Source: Andreprevotia lacus DSM 23236 (GTDB lineage: Bacteria > Pseudomonadota > Gammaproteobacteria > Burkholderiales > Chitinibacteraceae). From it: 48,483 nt of DNA. Location: assembly GCF_900176275.1 (NCBI RefSeq), contig NZ_FWXD01000025.1, positions 1-48,483 on the forward strand, in the 5' to 3' direction. Numbering within the stretch: the first letter of the stretch is position 1; each line of letters opens with the position of its first letter. The position numbers and the translations under genes were made by a program. Positions 34,793 through 43,990 of the stretch are shown here, in pieces. Under the pieces are notes generated by a model. It saw nothing but the letters and a program-made list of their open reading frames with translations, was not told where the DNA came from and did no database searches.

Positions 34793-34834
34793 AAAAAGGC
34801 ACAACGGCCCGCCTGTGCGGACCGCAGTGCCTTT
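34793..34834 (-). terminator. Terminator or attenuator hairpin between dnaK and dnaJ
   Basis: On the minus strand, stem 1 (AAAGGCAC with GTGCCTTT, 34795-34802 / 34827-34834) and stem 2 (34805-34812 / 34817-34824, eight pairs with one G-U) stack with a small internal loop. They are followed by a run of five T residues. The G-U pair forms only in the minus-strand RNA. It lies in the 67-nt gap and can end part of the dnaK transcripts. Confidence 0.75.
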
Positions 34835-34844
34835 CCGTTGCCGA

Positions 34845-36764
34845 TTACTTGCTGTCTTTGACTTCAGTGAACTCGGCATCGACGACGTTGCCGTCATCCT
34901 GCTTGACTTCGCCACCTGCTGGCTGCGCACCGGCGTCACCGCCTTGTTGCGCATACATTTGTTCGGCCAGCTTGTGCGATGCGGTCATCAGTGCCTCGGT
35001 CTTGGCTTCGATGACTTCCTTGTCGTCGCCCTTCACCACTGCTTCCAGCTCTTTCAGTGCGGTTTCGATGGAGGCCTTTTCATCGGCAGCGATCTTGTCA
35101 CCGAATTCGGTCAGCGACTTCTTGACCGAGTGGATCATTGCATCGCCCTGGTTGCGTGCGCCCACCAGTTCGGACAGCTTCTTGTCCTCTTCGGCGTTCA
35201 GCTCGGCATCCTTCACCATGCGGTTGATTTCGTCTTCCGACAGACCCGACGAAGCCTGGATGGTGATGCGGCTTTCCTTGCCGGTCGCCTTGTCCTTGGC
35301 ACCGACGTGCAGGATGCCGTTGGCGTCGATGTCGAAGGTCACTTCGATCTGCGGCACGCCACGCGGCGCAGCAGGGATGTCGCCCAGGTTGAACTGGCCC
35401 AGGCTCTTGTTGGCCGCCGCCTTTTCACGCTCGCCCTGCAGCACGTGGATGGTCACGGCGCTCTGGTTGTCATCAGCGGTGGAGAACACTTGCGACGCCT
35501 TGGTCGGAATCGTGGTGTTCTTCTGGATCAGCTTGGTCATGATGCCACCCAGCGTTTCGATACCCAGGCTCAGCGGTGTTACGTCCAGCAGCAGCACGTC
35601 CTTGCGGTCGCCTGACAGTACCGAACCCTGAATGGCGGCGCCAACGGCCACGGCTTCGTCCGGGTTCACGTCACGGCGCGCTTCCTGGCCGAAGAATTCC
35701 TTCACCTTTTCCATGACCTTGGGCATGCGGGTCTGACCGCCGACCAGGATCACGTCCTGGATGTCGGTGACTTTCAGGCCGGCATCCTTCAGTGCCACGC
35801 GGCACGGCTCGATCGAGCGCTCGATCAGGTCTTCCACCAGCGACTCGAACTTGGCGCGGGTAATCTTCAGCACCAGGTGCTTCGGACCGGTGGCGTCCAT
35901 GGTCACGTAAGGCAGGTTGATTTCGGTCTGCGTGGCCGACGACAGCTCGATCTTGGCCTTTTCAGCAGCTTCCTTCAGGCGTTGCAGCGCCATCACGTCG
36001 TTCTTGAGGTTGATGCCCTGCTCTTTCTGGAATTCGCTGATGATGTAGTCGATCAGGCGCTGGTCGAAGTCTTCGCCGCCCAGGAAAGTGTCGCCATTGG
36101 TGGCCAGCACTTCGAATTGCTTGTCGCCATCGACATCGGCAATTTCGATGATGGAGATATCGAACGTACCGCCGCCGAGGTCATACACGGCGATCTTGGA
36201 ATCGCCCTTCTCGTGCTTGTCCATGCCGAACGCCAGTGCAGCGGCGGTCGGTTCGTTGATGATGCGCTTCACGTCCAGACCAGCGATGCGGCCAGCATCC
36301 TTGGTGGCCTGGCGCTGGCTGTCGTTGAAGTAGGCCGGTACGGTAATCACGGCTTCGGTCACTTCTTCACCGAGGTAGTCTTCGGCGGTCTTTTTCATCT
36401 TGCGCAGCACTTCGGCGCTGATTTGCGGCGGCGCCATTTTCTTGTCGCGCACAGACACCCATGCGTCACCGTTGTCGGCCTTGACGATGCTGTACGGCAT
36501 CAGATCGATGTCTTTCTGCACTTCCTTGTCGGTGAACTTGCGGCCGATCAGGCGCTTCACCGCGTACAGCGTATTCTTCGGATTGGTGACCGCCTGACGC
36601 TTGGCCGGGGCGCCAACCAGGATTTCGCCGTCTTCCTGATATGCAATGATGGACGGGGTGGTGCGGGTGCCTTCGGCATTCTCGATCACCTTGGGCTGGC
36701 CGTTTTCAATCACCGACACACACGAGTTGGTCGTGCCGAGGTCAATACCAATAATCTTAGCCAT
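34845..36764 (-). CDS. dnaK: Chaperone protein DnaK (Hsp70)
   Basis: ATP-driven chaperone for nascent, misfolded and regulatory proteins. The 639-residue chain starts [13 protein letters not shown] (phosphate 1), with [14 protein letters not shown] (~141-154), [13 protein letters not shown] (~193, phosphate 2) and [10 protein letters not shown] (~337, adenosine site). The inter-domain linker is in [12 protein letters not shown] (~388). The C terminus ends with the conserved acidic EFTEVKD-type motif after a Gly/Gln-rich tail. AAGGAAA lies at a good distance before ATG 36764. Its sigma-32 promoter is at 36834-36861. Confidence 0.99.
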   Translation of the reverse strand: MAKIIGIDLGTTNSCVSVIENGQPKVIENAEGTRTTPSIIAYQEDGEILVGAPAKRQAVTNPKNTLYAVKRLIGRKFTDKEVQKDIDLMPYSIVKADNGDAWVSVRDKKMAPPQISAEVLRKMKKTAEDYLGEEVTEAVITVPAYFNDSQRQATKDAGRIAGLDVKRIINEPTAAALAFGMDKHEKGDSKIAVYDLGGGTFDISIIEIADVDGDKQFEVLATNGDTFLGGEDFDQRLIDYIISEFQKEQGINLKNDVMALQRLKEAAEKAKIELSSATQTEINLPYVTMDATGPKHLVLKITRAKFESLVEDLIERSIEPCRVALKDAGLKVTDIQDVILVGGQTRMPKVMEKVKEFFGQEARRDVNPDEAVAVGAAIQGSVLSGDRKDVLLLDVTPLSLGIETLGGIMTKLIQKNTTIPTKASQVFSTADDNQSAVTIHVLQGEREKAAANKSLGQFNLGDIPAAPRGVPQIEVTFDIDANGILHVGAKDKATGKESRITIQASSGLSEDEINRMVKDAELNAEEDKKLSELVGARNQGDAMIHSVKKSLTEFGDKIAADEKASIETALKELEAVVKGDDKEVIEAKTEALMTASHKLAEQMYAQQGGDAGAQPAGGEVKQDDGNVVDAEFTEVKDSK

Positions 36765-36833
36765 GTCTGATTTCCTTTTTGATTCAACCCGTTGCCGTAG
36801 CCAACAGGTGTTTGTTCAATAACCTTGATGGGA

Positions 36834-36861
36834 AAGTGGGGATGTCGGCGATCATTTCAAG
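36834..36861 (-). promoter_or_regulatory. Sigma-32 heat-shock promoter of dnaK
   Basis: On the minus strand CTTGAAA (36855-36861), a 13-nt spacer, and CCCCACTT (36834-36841). The sigma-32 consensus is CTTGAAA-N11-16-CCCCATNT; one base differs. It implies a leader of ~65 nt before the dnaK ATG and independent transcription from grpE. Confidence 0.85.
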
Positions 36862-36885
36862 CCGGTGACATCATCCCGCCATCAT

Positions 36886-37428
36886 TTATTTCGGCGCAGC
36901 CACGATCACCATGGCCGGGCGCAGCACGCGACCGGACAGCGCGGCACCGCGTTGCAGCACGCGTACGACGGTGTTGGCCTCCTGTTCGGACGGCTCCATC
37001 GAGATGGCCTGATGCAGGTGCGGGTCGAGCTTGTCGCCAATGGCCGGTGCGATATCGGTCAGTTCGAACTTCTCGAACGCGGACACCAGCGCCTTGTGGG
37101 TGAGGTCTACACCCATCTTCAGCGCCTCGAAATTACCGGTATTGTCCAGCTGCGCCATTTCCAGCGCGTCTTTTACCGACAACAGCTCGCGGGCGAATTT
37201 CTCCACCGCGAACTTGCGGGCCTTGTCGTTTTCCTCGGCCGCGCGACGGCGGACATTATCCATTTCGGCCTTGGCGTACAGCACGTCCTGACGGGCCTTG
37301 TCGAGGTCAGCCAGGGCATTGGCCAGCTGATCATCCACGGCCGGCGTTTCCACGCCTTCGCCTGCCACTGTGTCTACAGCGCTCACATCGTCGAGGTTGC
37401 TGTCGTTTTGAATCGGGTCGTTGCTCAT
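36886..37428 (-). CDS. grpE: Nucleotide exchange factor GrpE
   Basis: Dimeric exchange factor that releases ADP from DnaK. 180 residues: an acidic N terminus, then a long helix (~35-90) with LADLDKARQDVLYAKAEMDNVRRRAAEEND, the dimer stalk. The compact beta domain holds PAIGDKLDPHLHQAISM and ends GRVLRPAMVIVAAPK. GAGG lies 7-8 nt before ATG 37428. It has its own heat-shock promoter with the same core as that of dnaK. Confidence 0.97.
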   Translation of the reverse strand: MSNDPIQNDSNLDDVSAVDTVAGEGVETPAVDDQLANALADLDKARQDVLYAKAEMDNVRRRAAEENDKARKFAVEKFARELLSVKDALEMAQLDNTGNFEALKMGVDLTHKALVSAFEKFELTDIAPAIGDKLDPHLHQAISMEPSEQEANTVVRVLQRGAALSGRVLRPAMVIVAAPK

Positions 37429-37461
37429 GTCATTACCTCGTGAAATCCGGGTCAGCGGCTA

Positions 37462-37489
37462 AAGTGGGGATGGCAGCAGGGTTTTCAAG
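37462..37489 (-). promoter_or_regulatory. Sigma-32 heat-shock promoter of grpE
   Basis: On the minus strand CTTGAAA (37483-37489), a 13-nt spacer, and CCCCACTT (37462-37469). Core hexamers and spacer length are identical to the dnaK promoter. The leader would be about 30 nt, ending at the GAGG before grpE. Confidence 0.85.
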
Positions 37490-37714
37490 GGATCAGGCGG
37501 CGAGTTTGCGCAAATCGGACCAGCAAGCGCCGCAGACTGCGCGGATGCAACAAAACACCAACAAAATGAAAGCATGGCGAAAGCAGGCGTCTGCCCGTTG
37601 CAATGCCGTCGGGACAGCACTGCGCCGCACCGCAGCAACACGCGCAAGGCATTGAATAAAAAGCATTTTATTTCAAAAAATCCGCCCAACGTCAAAATAC
37701 GGATTATCCCCAAG

Positions 37715-37740
37715 TTGTAGTTATAAAATTACGACTACAA
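37715..37740. promoter_or_regulatory. 26-bp palindrome upstream of aceA, candidate operator
   Basis: TTGTAGT at 37715-37721 and ACTACAA at 37734-37740 are perfect arms, with an inner TAA/TTA pair that keeps the symmetry (10 of 13 positions pair). The core TATAAAAT looks like a -10 region, so a bound regulator could overlap the promoter. It is 100 nt before the aceA start. The rest of the 411-nt gap between grpE and aceA holds the grpE promoter and no gene. Confidence 0.5.
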
Positions 37741-37839
37741 ACTGATGGTGCAACGCAAAATTTTCTGCAGCGCAACAGGAACAACACCAAAACCATCATC
37801 CAAATGGCCGCAAAGCCAATACCGTAGCGGGAGAACGCC

Positions 37840-39120
<1,281 letters not shown>

Positions 39121-39217
39121 GCACGCGCTGCATGGGCGCCAATCAGGCCGCCTTCAGTTCCGTACCAGACCACGCAACACCGGCCGCGGCGCCCACAAGG
39201 CGCCCGGGCCGGAACCG

Positions 39218-39253
39218 CAATGCCGGCCCGACCACGCTCCCGGGCCGGCATTG
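39218..39253. other. Strong GC hairpin between aceA and aceB
   Basis: CAATGCCGGCCCG (39218-39230) pairs perfectly with CGGGCCGGCATTG (39241-39253) around a 10-nt loop, but no T-run follows. It could stabilise the aceA mRNA 3' end or lower aceB expression; it is not a standard terminator. The 229-nt gap shows nothing else. Confidence 0.6.
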
Positions 39254-39349
39254 CCTCCTCGCCGCGCGCAATACAGCGGCGTTAAACGCACCATCTGCTG
39301 CACCGCACACCATAATAGAGACATCCACCCACACCGCCCGGAGCCAACC

Positions 39350-40945
39350 ATGACTGCCCTGCCCCACGGTATCCAGATCCACGGCGAATTCAGCCCGGAA
39401 TTTGCCGAAATCCTCTCGCCGGATGCGCTGGCCTTTGTTGCCATGCTGCACCGCAAGTTCAACGGCCGCCGCCAGGAGTTGCTGGCCAACCGCCAGCTGC
39501 GTCAGGCCGAGCTGGATGCCGGCAAGCGCCCGGACTTCCTGCCAGAAACGCAGGCCGTGCGCGATGGCGACTGGCGCATTGCGCCGCTACCGGCCGATCT
39601 GGCGCTGCGCCGGGTGGAAATCACCGGTCCGGTGGAAAAGAAGATGATCATCAACGCGCTCAACTCGGGCGCGGACAGCTACATGACCGACTTCGAGGAC
39701 TCCAACACGCCCAACTGGCTGAACCAGATCCAGGGGCAGATCAACCTCAAGCAGGCGGTGCGCCGCACGCTGAGCTTCAGCAACGAGGCTGGCAAGCGCT
39801 ACCAGCTGAACGACAAGATCGCCACCCTGCTGGTGCGCCCGCGCGGCTGGCATCTGGATGAGAAGCACGTCACCATCGATGGCGAGCGGGTATCGGGCGG
39901 CATCTTCGACTTTGCACTGTTCCTGTTCCACAACGCGCGCGAACAGCTGGCGCGCGGCACCGGGCCGTATTTTTACCTGCCCAAGATGGAATCGCACCTG
40001 GAAGCGCGGCTGTGGAACGACATCTTCGTTGCCGCACAGGAAGGGCTGAATATTCCGCGCGGCACCATCAAGGCGACAGTGCTGGTGGAAACCATCCTGG
40101 CCGCGTTCGAGATGGACGAAATCCTCTACGAGCTGCGCGAGCACTCGGCGGGCCTCAATGCCGGCCGCTGGGATTACATCTTCAGCTGCATCAAGAAGTT
40201 CAAGACCGACCGCGATTTCTGTCTGGCCAATCGGGCGCAGATCACCATGACCGTGCCCTTCATGCGTGCCTATGCGCTCAATCTGGTCAAGACCTGCCAC
40301 AAGCGCGGTGCGCCGGCCATAGGCGGCATGAGCGCGCTGATCCCGATCAAGGGTAACCCCGAAGCCAACGACAAGGCCATGGCCGCCGTGCGTGCCGACA
40401 AAACCCGCGATGCCGGCGACGGCTTCGACGGCGGCTGGGTAGCCCACCCGGGGCTGGTGCAGATCGCCATGGAAGAATGGGTGAAAGTGCTGGGCGAACG
40501 CCCGAACCAGATCGACAAACAGCGCCCGGATGTCCACACCACGGCAGCCGACCTGCTTAACTTCCAGCCCGAGCAGCCGATCACCGCTGCCGGCCTGCGC
40601 ATGAACATCGACGTGGGCATCCAGTACCTTGGCTCGTGGCTGGCCGGCAATGGCTGCGTCCCCATCCACAACCTGATGGAAGATGCAGCCACGGCGGAAA
40701 TCAGCCGCTCGCAGGTATGGCAGTGGATACGCTCGCCCAAGGGCGTGCTGGACGATGGCAGCAAGGTCACGGCCGAGATGGTGCGCGCCCTCATTCCGCA
40801 GGTGCTGGACGACATCCGCAACGAACACGGCGATGCCACCTTTGCCAAGGTGCCGTATACGCAAGCCGCCACCATTTTCGAGCAGATGAGCACCAGCGAG
40901 CAGTTCACCGAGTTCCTCACCCTGCCGCTGTACGAGAAAATCTGA
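39350..40945 (+). CDS. aceB: Malate synthase A
   Basis: Joins glyoxylate and acetyl-CoA to malate, the second glyoxylate-shunt step. At 531 residues it is the A isoform (G is ~720). Characteristic blocks are DSYMTDFEDSNTPNW-like (~111-121, with catalytic and Mg-binding residues), GPYFYLPKMESHLEARLWNDIF (~203-224), GRWDYIFSCIKKF and EDAATAEISRSQVWQW near the C terminus, where the catalytic Asp lies. GGAG is 6 nt before ATG 39350. It follows aceA, so the whole shunt is encoded here. Confidence 0.98.
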   Translation: MTALPHGIQIHGEFSPEFAEILSPDALAFVAMLHRKFNGRRQELLANRQLRQAELDAGKRPDFLPETQAVRDGDWRIAPLPADLALRRVEITGPVEKKMIINALNSGADSYMTDFEDSNTPNWLNQIQGQINLKQAVRRTLSFSNEAGKRYQLNDKIATLLVRPRGWHLDEKHVTIDGERVSGGIFDFALFLFHNAREQLARGTGPYFYLPKMESHLEARLWNDIFVAAQEGLNIPRGTIKATVLVETILAAFEMDEILYELREHSAGLNAGRWDYIFSCIKKFKTDRDFCLANRAQITMTVPFMRAYALNLVKTCHKRGAPAIGGMSALIPIKGNPEANDKAMAAVRADKTRDAGDGFDGGWVAHPGLVQIAMEEWVKVLGERPNQIDKQRPDVHTTAADLLNFQPEQPITAAGLRMNIDVGIQYLGSWLAGNGCVPIHNLMEDAATAEISRSQVWQWIRSPKGVLDDGSKVTAEMVRALIPQVLDDIRNEHGDATFAKVPYTQAATIFEQMSTSEQFTEFLTLPLYEKI

Positions 40946-40946
40946 T

Positions 40947-40979
40947 CAGACCCGCCCCGGCACAACCGGGGCAGGTCTG
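40947..40979 (+). other. Long hairpin after aceB, no T-run
   Basis: CAGACC-CGCCCCGG (40947-40960) pairs with CCGGGGC-AGGTCTG (40966-40979) with a single mismatch around a 5-nt loop. A T-run is missing, as in the hairpin after aceA. It may protect the 3' end or act in Rho-dependent termination. Confidence 0.55.
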
Positions 40980-41132
40980 CGGCAGGTTGCGTCCGGTTTG
41001 CATGCCGCTGACATTCGATGGATGCAGCAAAGCCGGATCGGGCACCAACAAGCGTGGTTGCGCTGCAACACAACATGGTGCCGGCTGCCGAGTGTGGATA
41101 GAATCGGTCCATCCCCCCATGCCGGCGACACG

Positions 41133-41747
41133 ATGAAGCTTTACACCTCGTTCACCAGCCCGTTCGGCCGCAAGGTCCGCGTGGTGCTGCTGGAAAAAAA
41201 GATCGACTGCCAGTTGATTGAAGACGTGCCCAACACTCCCGACAGCCAGATCGCCAGCGTCAACCCGCTGGGCAAGGTGCCGGTGCTGATTCTGGACGAT
41301 GGCAAGCCACTGTATGACTCCAGCGTGATCGTGGACTACCTTGATCATGTGTCGCCGGTGGGCAAGCTGCTGCCGGCCGAGCATCGCCAATCAGTTGGCG
41401 TCAAACGCTGGGAAGCACTGGCCGACGGCATCATCGATGCCGCCATCCTGGTCATGAACGAGCGCCGCCGCCCGCCCGCCCAGCAAAGCGGCGACTGGCT
41501 CACGCGCCAGCAACAGAAAATCGATCAGGGCCTTGCCGGGCTGTCTGCCGATCTGGGCGAGCACAAATGGTGTTATGGCGGGCACTTCAGCCTGGCCGAT
41601 ATCGCTGTCGGTTGCTGCCTCGGCTATCTCAACTTCCGCTTTCCCGAGCTGGACTGGGCGGAGCGCCACCCCAACTTGGCCGGGCTGTACGCGCTACTGG
41701 GCGAGCGCCCTTCGTTTCAGGATACGGCACCGCCCGCAGCAGCCTGA
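41133..41747 (+). CDS. Glutathione S-transferase family protein
   Basis: 204 residues. The thioredoxin-like N domain (MKLYTSFTSPFGRKVRVVLLEKK) has the Ser/Thr-rich active-site loop TSPFGRKVR. The cis-Pro segment NPLGKVPVL is near 44-52 and the glutathione-contacting DSSVIVDYLD near 64-73. The all-helical C domain (~85-200) includes FSLADIAVG, a conserved N-capping box. It probably conjugates or reduces electrophiles with glutathione; substrate unknown. No clear ribosome-binding site is seen before ATG 41133. A terminator follows. Confidence 0.92.
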   Translation: MKLYTSFTSPFGRKVRVVLLEKKIDCQLIEDVPNTPDSQIASVNPLGKVPVLILDDGKPLYDSSVIVDYLDHVSPVGKLLPAEHRQSVGVKRWEALADGIIDAAILVMNERRRPPAQQSGDWLTRQQQKIDQGLAGLSADLGEHKWCYGGHFSLADIAVGCCLGYLNFRFPELDWAERHPNLAGLYALLGERPSFQDTAPPAAA

Positions 41748-41757
41748 GCACCTCAAC

Positions 41758-41785
41758 AAAAACGCCTGCAACCGCAGGCGTTTTT
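41758..41785. terminator. Bidirectional terminator after GST gene
   Basis: AAAAACGCCTGC (41758-41769) pairs perfectly with GCAGGCGTTTTT (41774-41785) around AACC; both strands end in T-runs. It separates the GST gene (+) from the GAF gene (-). Confidence 0.92.
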
Positions 41786-41801
41786 CATGGGTGGGGCAGG
41801 C

Positions 41802-42314
41802 TCAGTGCGCCAGCGGCTCGGGCGGGTATTGGCGCTCGATCTCGCCAGCGGCAATCTGCGCCAGAGCACGCAATATCATTGCCTGCTCTTCGGTCAACGC
41901 ATGCGGCTTGGTATCGATCACGCACACGGTACCTATGGCGTGGCCGTTGGACAGCACGATGGGCGCGCCAGCATAAAAGCGGATGTGCGGCTCGCCGATC
42001 ACCAGCGGGTTGTCCCAGAAGCGCGCATCCAGCAACGCATCCTCGACTTCCATCAGCTCGGTCGGGTTCAGGATGGCATGGGCACAAAAGGAGATATCCC
42101 GGCCGGTCTGATCCATACCAGGCAGGCTGCTGGCTTTGAACCACTGGCGGGTTTCATCCACGATGCTGATCAGCGCATGCGGCACTTCCAGCGCCGATGC
42201 GGCATATTCGATCAGTTCGTTGAACACCGGGTCGGGCGGTGTATCGAGCAACTGCAGGCGCTGCAGCGTCGCAATACGATCGATTTCGTTTGCGGGCAGT
42301 TCGGGCGAGAGCAT
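41802..42314 (-). CDS. GAF-domain protein
   Basis: 170 residues, a single GAF domain. It shows the N-terminal helix ANEIDRIATLQRLQLLDTPPDPVFNELIEYAA and VPHALISIVDETRQWFKA. FCAHAILNPTELMEVEDALLDARFWDNPLV and GAPIVLSNGHAIGTVCVID are the typical small-molecule-binding strands. No catalytic domain is attached. This GAF type often occurs in front of GGDEF or kinase domains; here it stands alone and may bind a ligand or partner. A GTG at 42317 is an alternative start; AGGA lies upstream and fits both. Confidence 0.88.
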   Translation of the reverse strand: MLSPELPANEIDRIATLQRLQLLDTPPDPVFNELIEYAASALEVPHALISIVDETRQWFKASSLPGMDQTGRDISFCAHAILNPTELMEVEDALLDARFWDNPLVIGEPHIRFYAGAPIVLSNGHAIGTVCVIDTKPHALTEEQAMILRALAQIAAGEIERQYPPEPLAH

Positions 42315-42375
42315 CACGATCAGTCCTGCTCATTCGGTAGCGGTACCTGCACTGTAGGCCGCTCCTGCGCGAGCG

Positions 42376-42407
42376 GAAATACCGCCGCCGACGGGCGACG
42401 GCATTTC
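42376..42407 (-). other. Hairpin downstream of chitinase gene
   Basis: A 14-bp stem (42376-42389 / 42394-42407) closes fully only in minus-strand RNA, where two G-U pairs replace mismatches. It lies after the GH18 gene stop and may help transcription end; no T-run follows. Confidence 0.45.
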
Positions 42408-42440
42408 TGCGCCTAATGGCAAGCTGCGATCAAGCTGCCG

Positions 42441-43505
42441 TCAGTGTTGCAAGCCCTGCCACAAGGCGGTCAGCAGGGTATCGGTGCGATCTTCGGTGTA
42501 TTCCCAGAAGAAGCCGCCGGCCAGATCGTGTTCGCGAATAAATGCAGTCTTGGCGGCAATCGACTCGGCATCTTCATACGATATGAAGCGACCTTCGTGC
42601 AACAGCCAGGGGGCCTTGGCAGCATCGTCCCAGTGACGAACCGCGCCGGCCGGCAGCAACGTCTCGGCAATCTCGGTATAGCTGTGCGCACCGTTGCTCC
42701 CCTTCTCGCCCGGCTCGCCAAGGCCGGTGGTGCCGGCCAGGCTACGGCCGTAGAAGGCCACCCCCAGCACCAGCTTCTCGCGCGGCACGCCGTTGGCGAG
42801 GAACAGTGCCACCGACCTGGCGCAGCTGTCGCCATCCGGATCAACCGGCGTGTTGTAGAGGTTGCTGTGATGGCCGGCACGGGTAGCCCAGCCGTTGTAG
42901 TAGTCGTAGGTCATCAGGTTGACGAAGTCGAGCTGCGCGGTGACCTTGTCCATTTCGACACCATCGAGGTAATACTGGCCTGCACCGGCAGCAATGGACA
43001 GCAGGTAGCGCTCGTCACCCTTGCGGCCCTGCGTGTCGGACAGCGTATCCAGATGGCGGCGCAGGGAGGCCAGCATCAGCGTGAAGTTCTGCTTGTCCTC
43101 CGGGCGCGCAACGATGCCGGCCATGTCGTTGCTGGGGTATTCCCAGTCCATGTCGATACCATCGAGCTGGTAGCGCTGCATGAAATCCACGGCAGACTGC
43201 GAGAAGCGCTCGCGCGCACCTTCGGTCAGTGCCGCCTCCGAAAAGCCGTCTGCCGTCCAGCCACCGATGGAAATCAGCAGCTTCAGGTGCGGATGGCGCT
43301 CGCGCAGCGCCACCAGCTTGGCCAGACCGCTTTCATCGCGTGCCTGATGCTGGTCGTCCTGCGTCAGCAGCACCACCTCTCCATCACGGATGTTGGCAAA
43401 GGCATAACAGATGTGGGTCAGGCGCTCGGCGTCACGCTCCAGTGGCAGTCCTTCCCAGTGCTGCCAGCCGGCGATGTACGCCAGCAACATTTTCTTCTTG
43501 GACAT
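42441..43505 (-). CDS. Glycoside hydrolase family 18 (chitinase-like), cytoplasmic
   Basis: 354 residues of a GH18 TIM barrel. The catalytic motif DxxDxDxE is DGIDMDWE with D115, D118, D120 and E122. SIGGW lies at ~79-83, LMTYDYYNGW carries the substrate-assisting Tyr, and GFFWEYTED is the last barrel strand with the conserved Trp. The enzyme should cleave beta-1,4-GlcNAc links by substrate-assisted catalysis. There is no signal peptide (MSKKKMLLAY) and no chitin-binding module, so it probably works on chitodextrins inside the cell, or uses another exit. AGAGGAA precedes ATG 43505. The insertion domain between strands 7 and 8 is small. Confidence 0.92.
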   Translation of the reverse strand: MSKKKMLLAYIAGWQHWEGLPLERDAERLTHICYAFANIRDGEVVLLTQDDQHQARDESGLAKLVALRERHPHLKLLISIGGWTADGFSEAALTEGARERFSQSAVDFMQRYQLDGIDMDWEYPSNDMAGIVARPEDKQNFTLMLASLRRHLDTLSDTQGRKGDERYLLSIAAGAGQYYLDGVEMDKVTAQLDFVNLMTYDYYNGWATRAGHHSNLYNTPVDPDGDSCARSVALFLANGVPREKLVLGVAFYGRSLAGTTGLGEPGEKGSNGAHSYTEIAETLLPAGAVRHWDDAAKAPWLLHEGRFISYEDAESIAAKTAFIREHDLAGGFFWEYTEDRTDTLLTALWQGLQH

Positions 43506-43562
43506 TCGATTCCTCTGTTCACGGCAATGAGCTTGCATACTGAAAGGTATGCAGCGCACACA

Positions 43563-43913
43563 TTAAAGCGCAGCCACCACACTCATTTCAACCTTGTAGC
43601 GCGGATCGGCCAGCCGGGCCTCGACGGTGGCGCGCGCGGGCGTGTGCCCCGGTGAGACCCATGCCGACCAGGCTTCGTTCATTGCATCGTAATCGGCCAT
43701 GTCGGCCAGATAAATGGTGACCGACAGCAGCTTCTGCTTGTCCGAGCCGACTTCGCCCAGCAAACGGTCGATTGCGGTCAGCACTTCCTCGGCCTGGCCG
43801 CGCACGCTCTTTTCCAGTGTCTCGGCCACTTGGCCGGCCAGATAGACCGTGTTGTTGTGGACAACGATTTCGGACAGACGCGGGCCGACGTGGTAACGCT
43901 GGATGCTGGACAT
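43563..43913 (-). CDS. RidA-family (YjgF/YER057c) protein
   Basis: 116 residues, somewhat shorter than E. coli RidA but with the trimeric chorismate-mutase-like fold elements NNTVYLAGQVAE, LLSVTIYLADMADYDAMNEAW and the C-terminal RATVEARL. The Arg in RATV is the catalytic-site Arg of enamine/imine deaminases. It likely hydrolyses reactive enamines formed by PLP enzymes; exact subgroup is uncertain. AAGGAG is 7 nt before ATG 43913. It lies 57 nt upstream of the GH18 gene on the same strand. Confidence 0.9.
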   Translation of the reverse strand: MSSIQRYHVGPRLSEIVVHNNTVYLAGQVAETLEKSVRGQAEEVLTAIDRLLGEVGSDKQKLLSVTIYLADMADYDAMNEAWSAWVSPGHTPARATVEARLADPRYKVEMSVVAAL

Positions 43914-43945
43914 GGTGCGCTCCTTAGATGAGGGGACGATGAAAA

Positions 43946-43974
43946 ACAAAAAGGCGAGCCACAGGCTCGCCTTT
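43946..43974 (-). terminator. Terminator after fatty-acid desaturase gene
   Basis: AAAGGCGAGCC (43950-43960) pairs with GGCTCGCCTTT (43964-43974) around ACA; on the minus strand a T-rich run follows. It ends transcripts of the desaturase gene before ridA. Confidence 0.88.
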
Positions 43975-43990
43975 CAGTGTAATGCGGCTT

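Noticed and set aside
37440-37655. Short plus-strand open frame between grpE and aceA
   Set aside because: It covers the grpE promoter, has no ribosome-binding site and no recognisable protein features.
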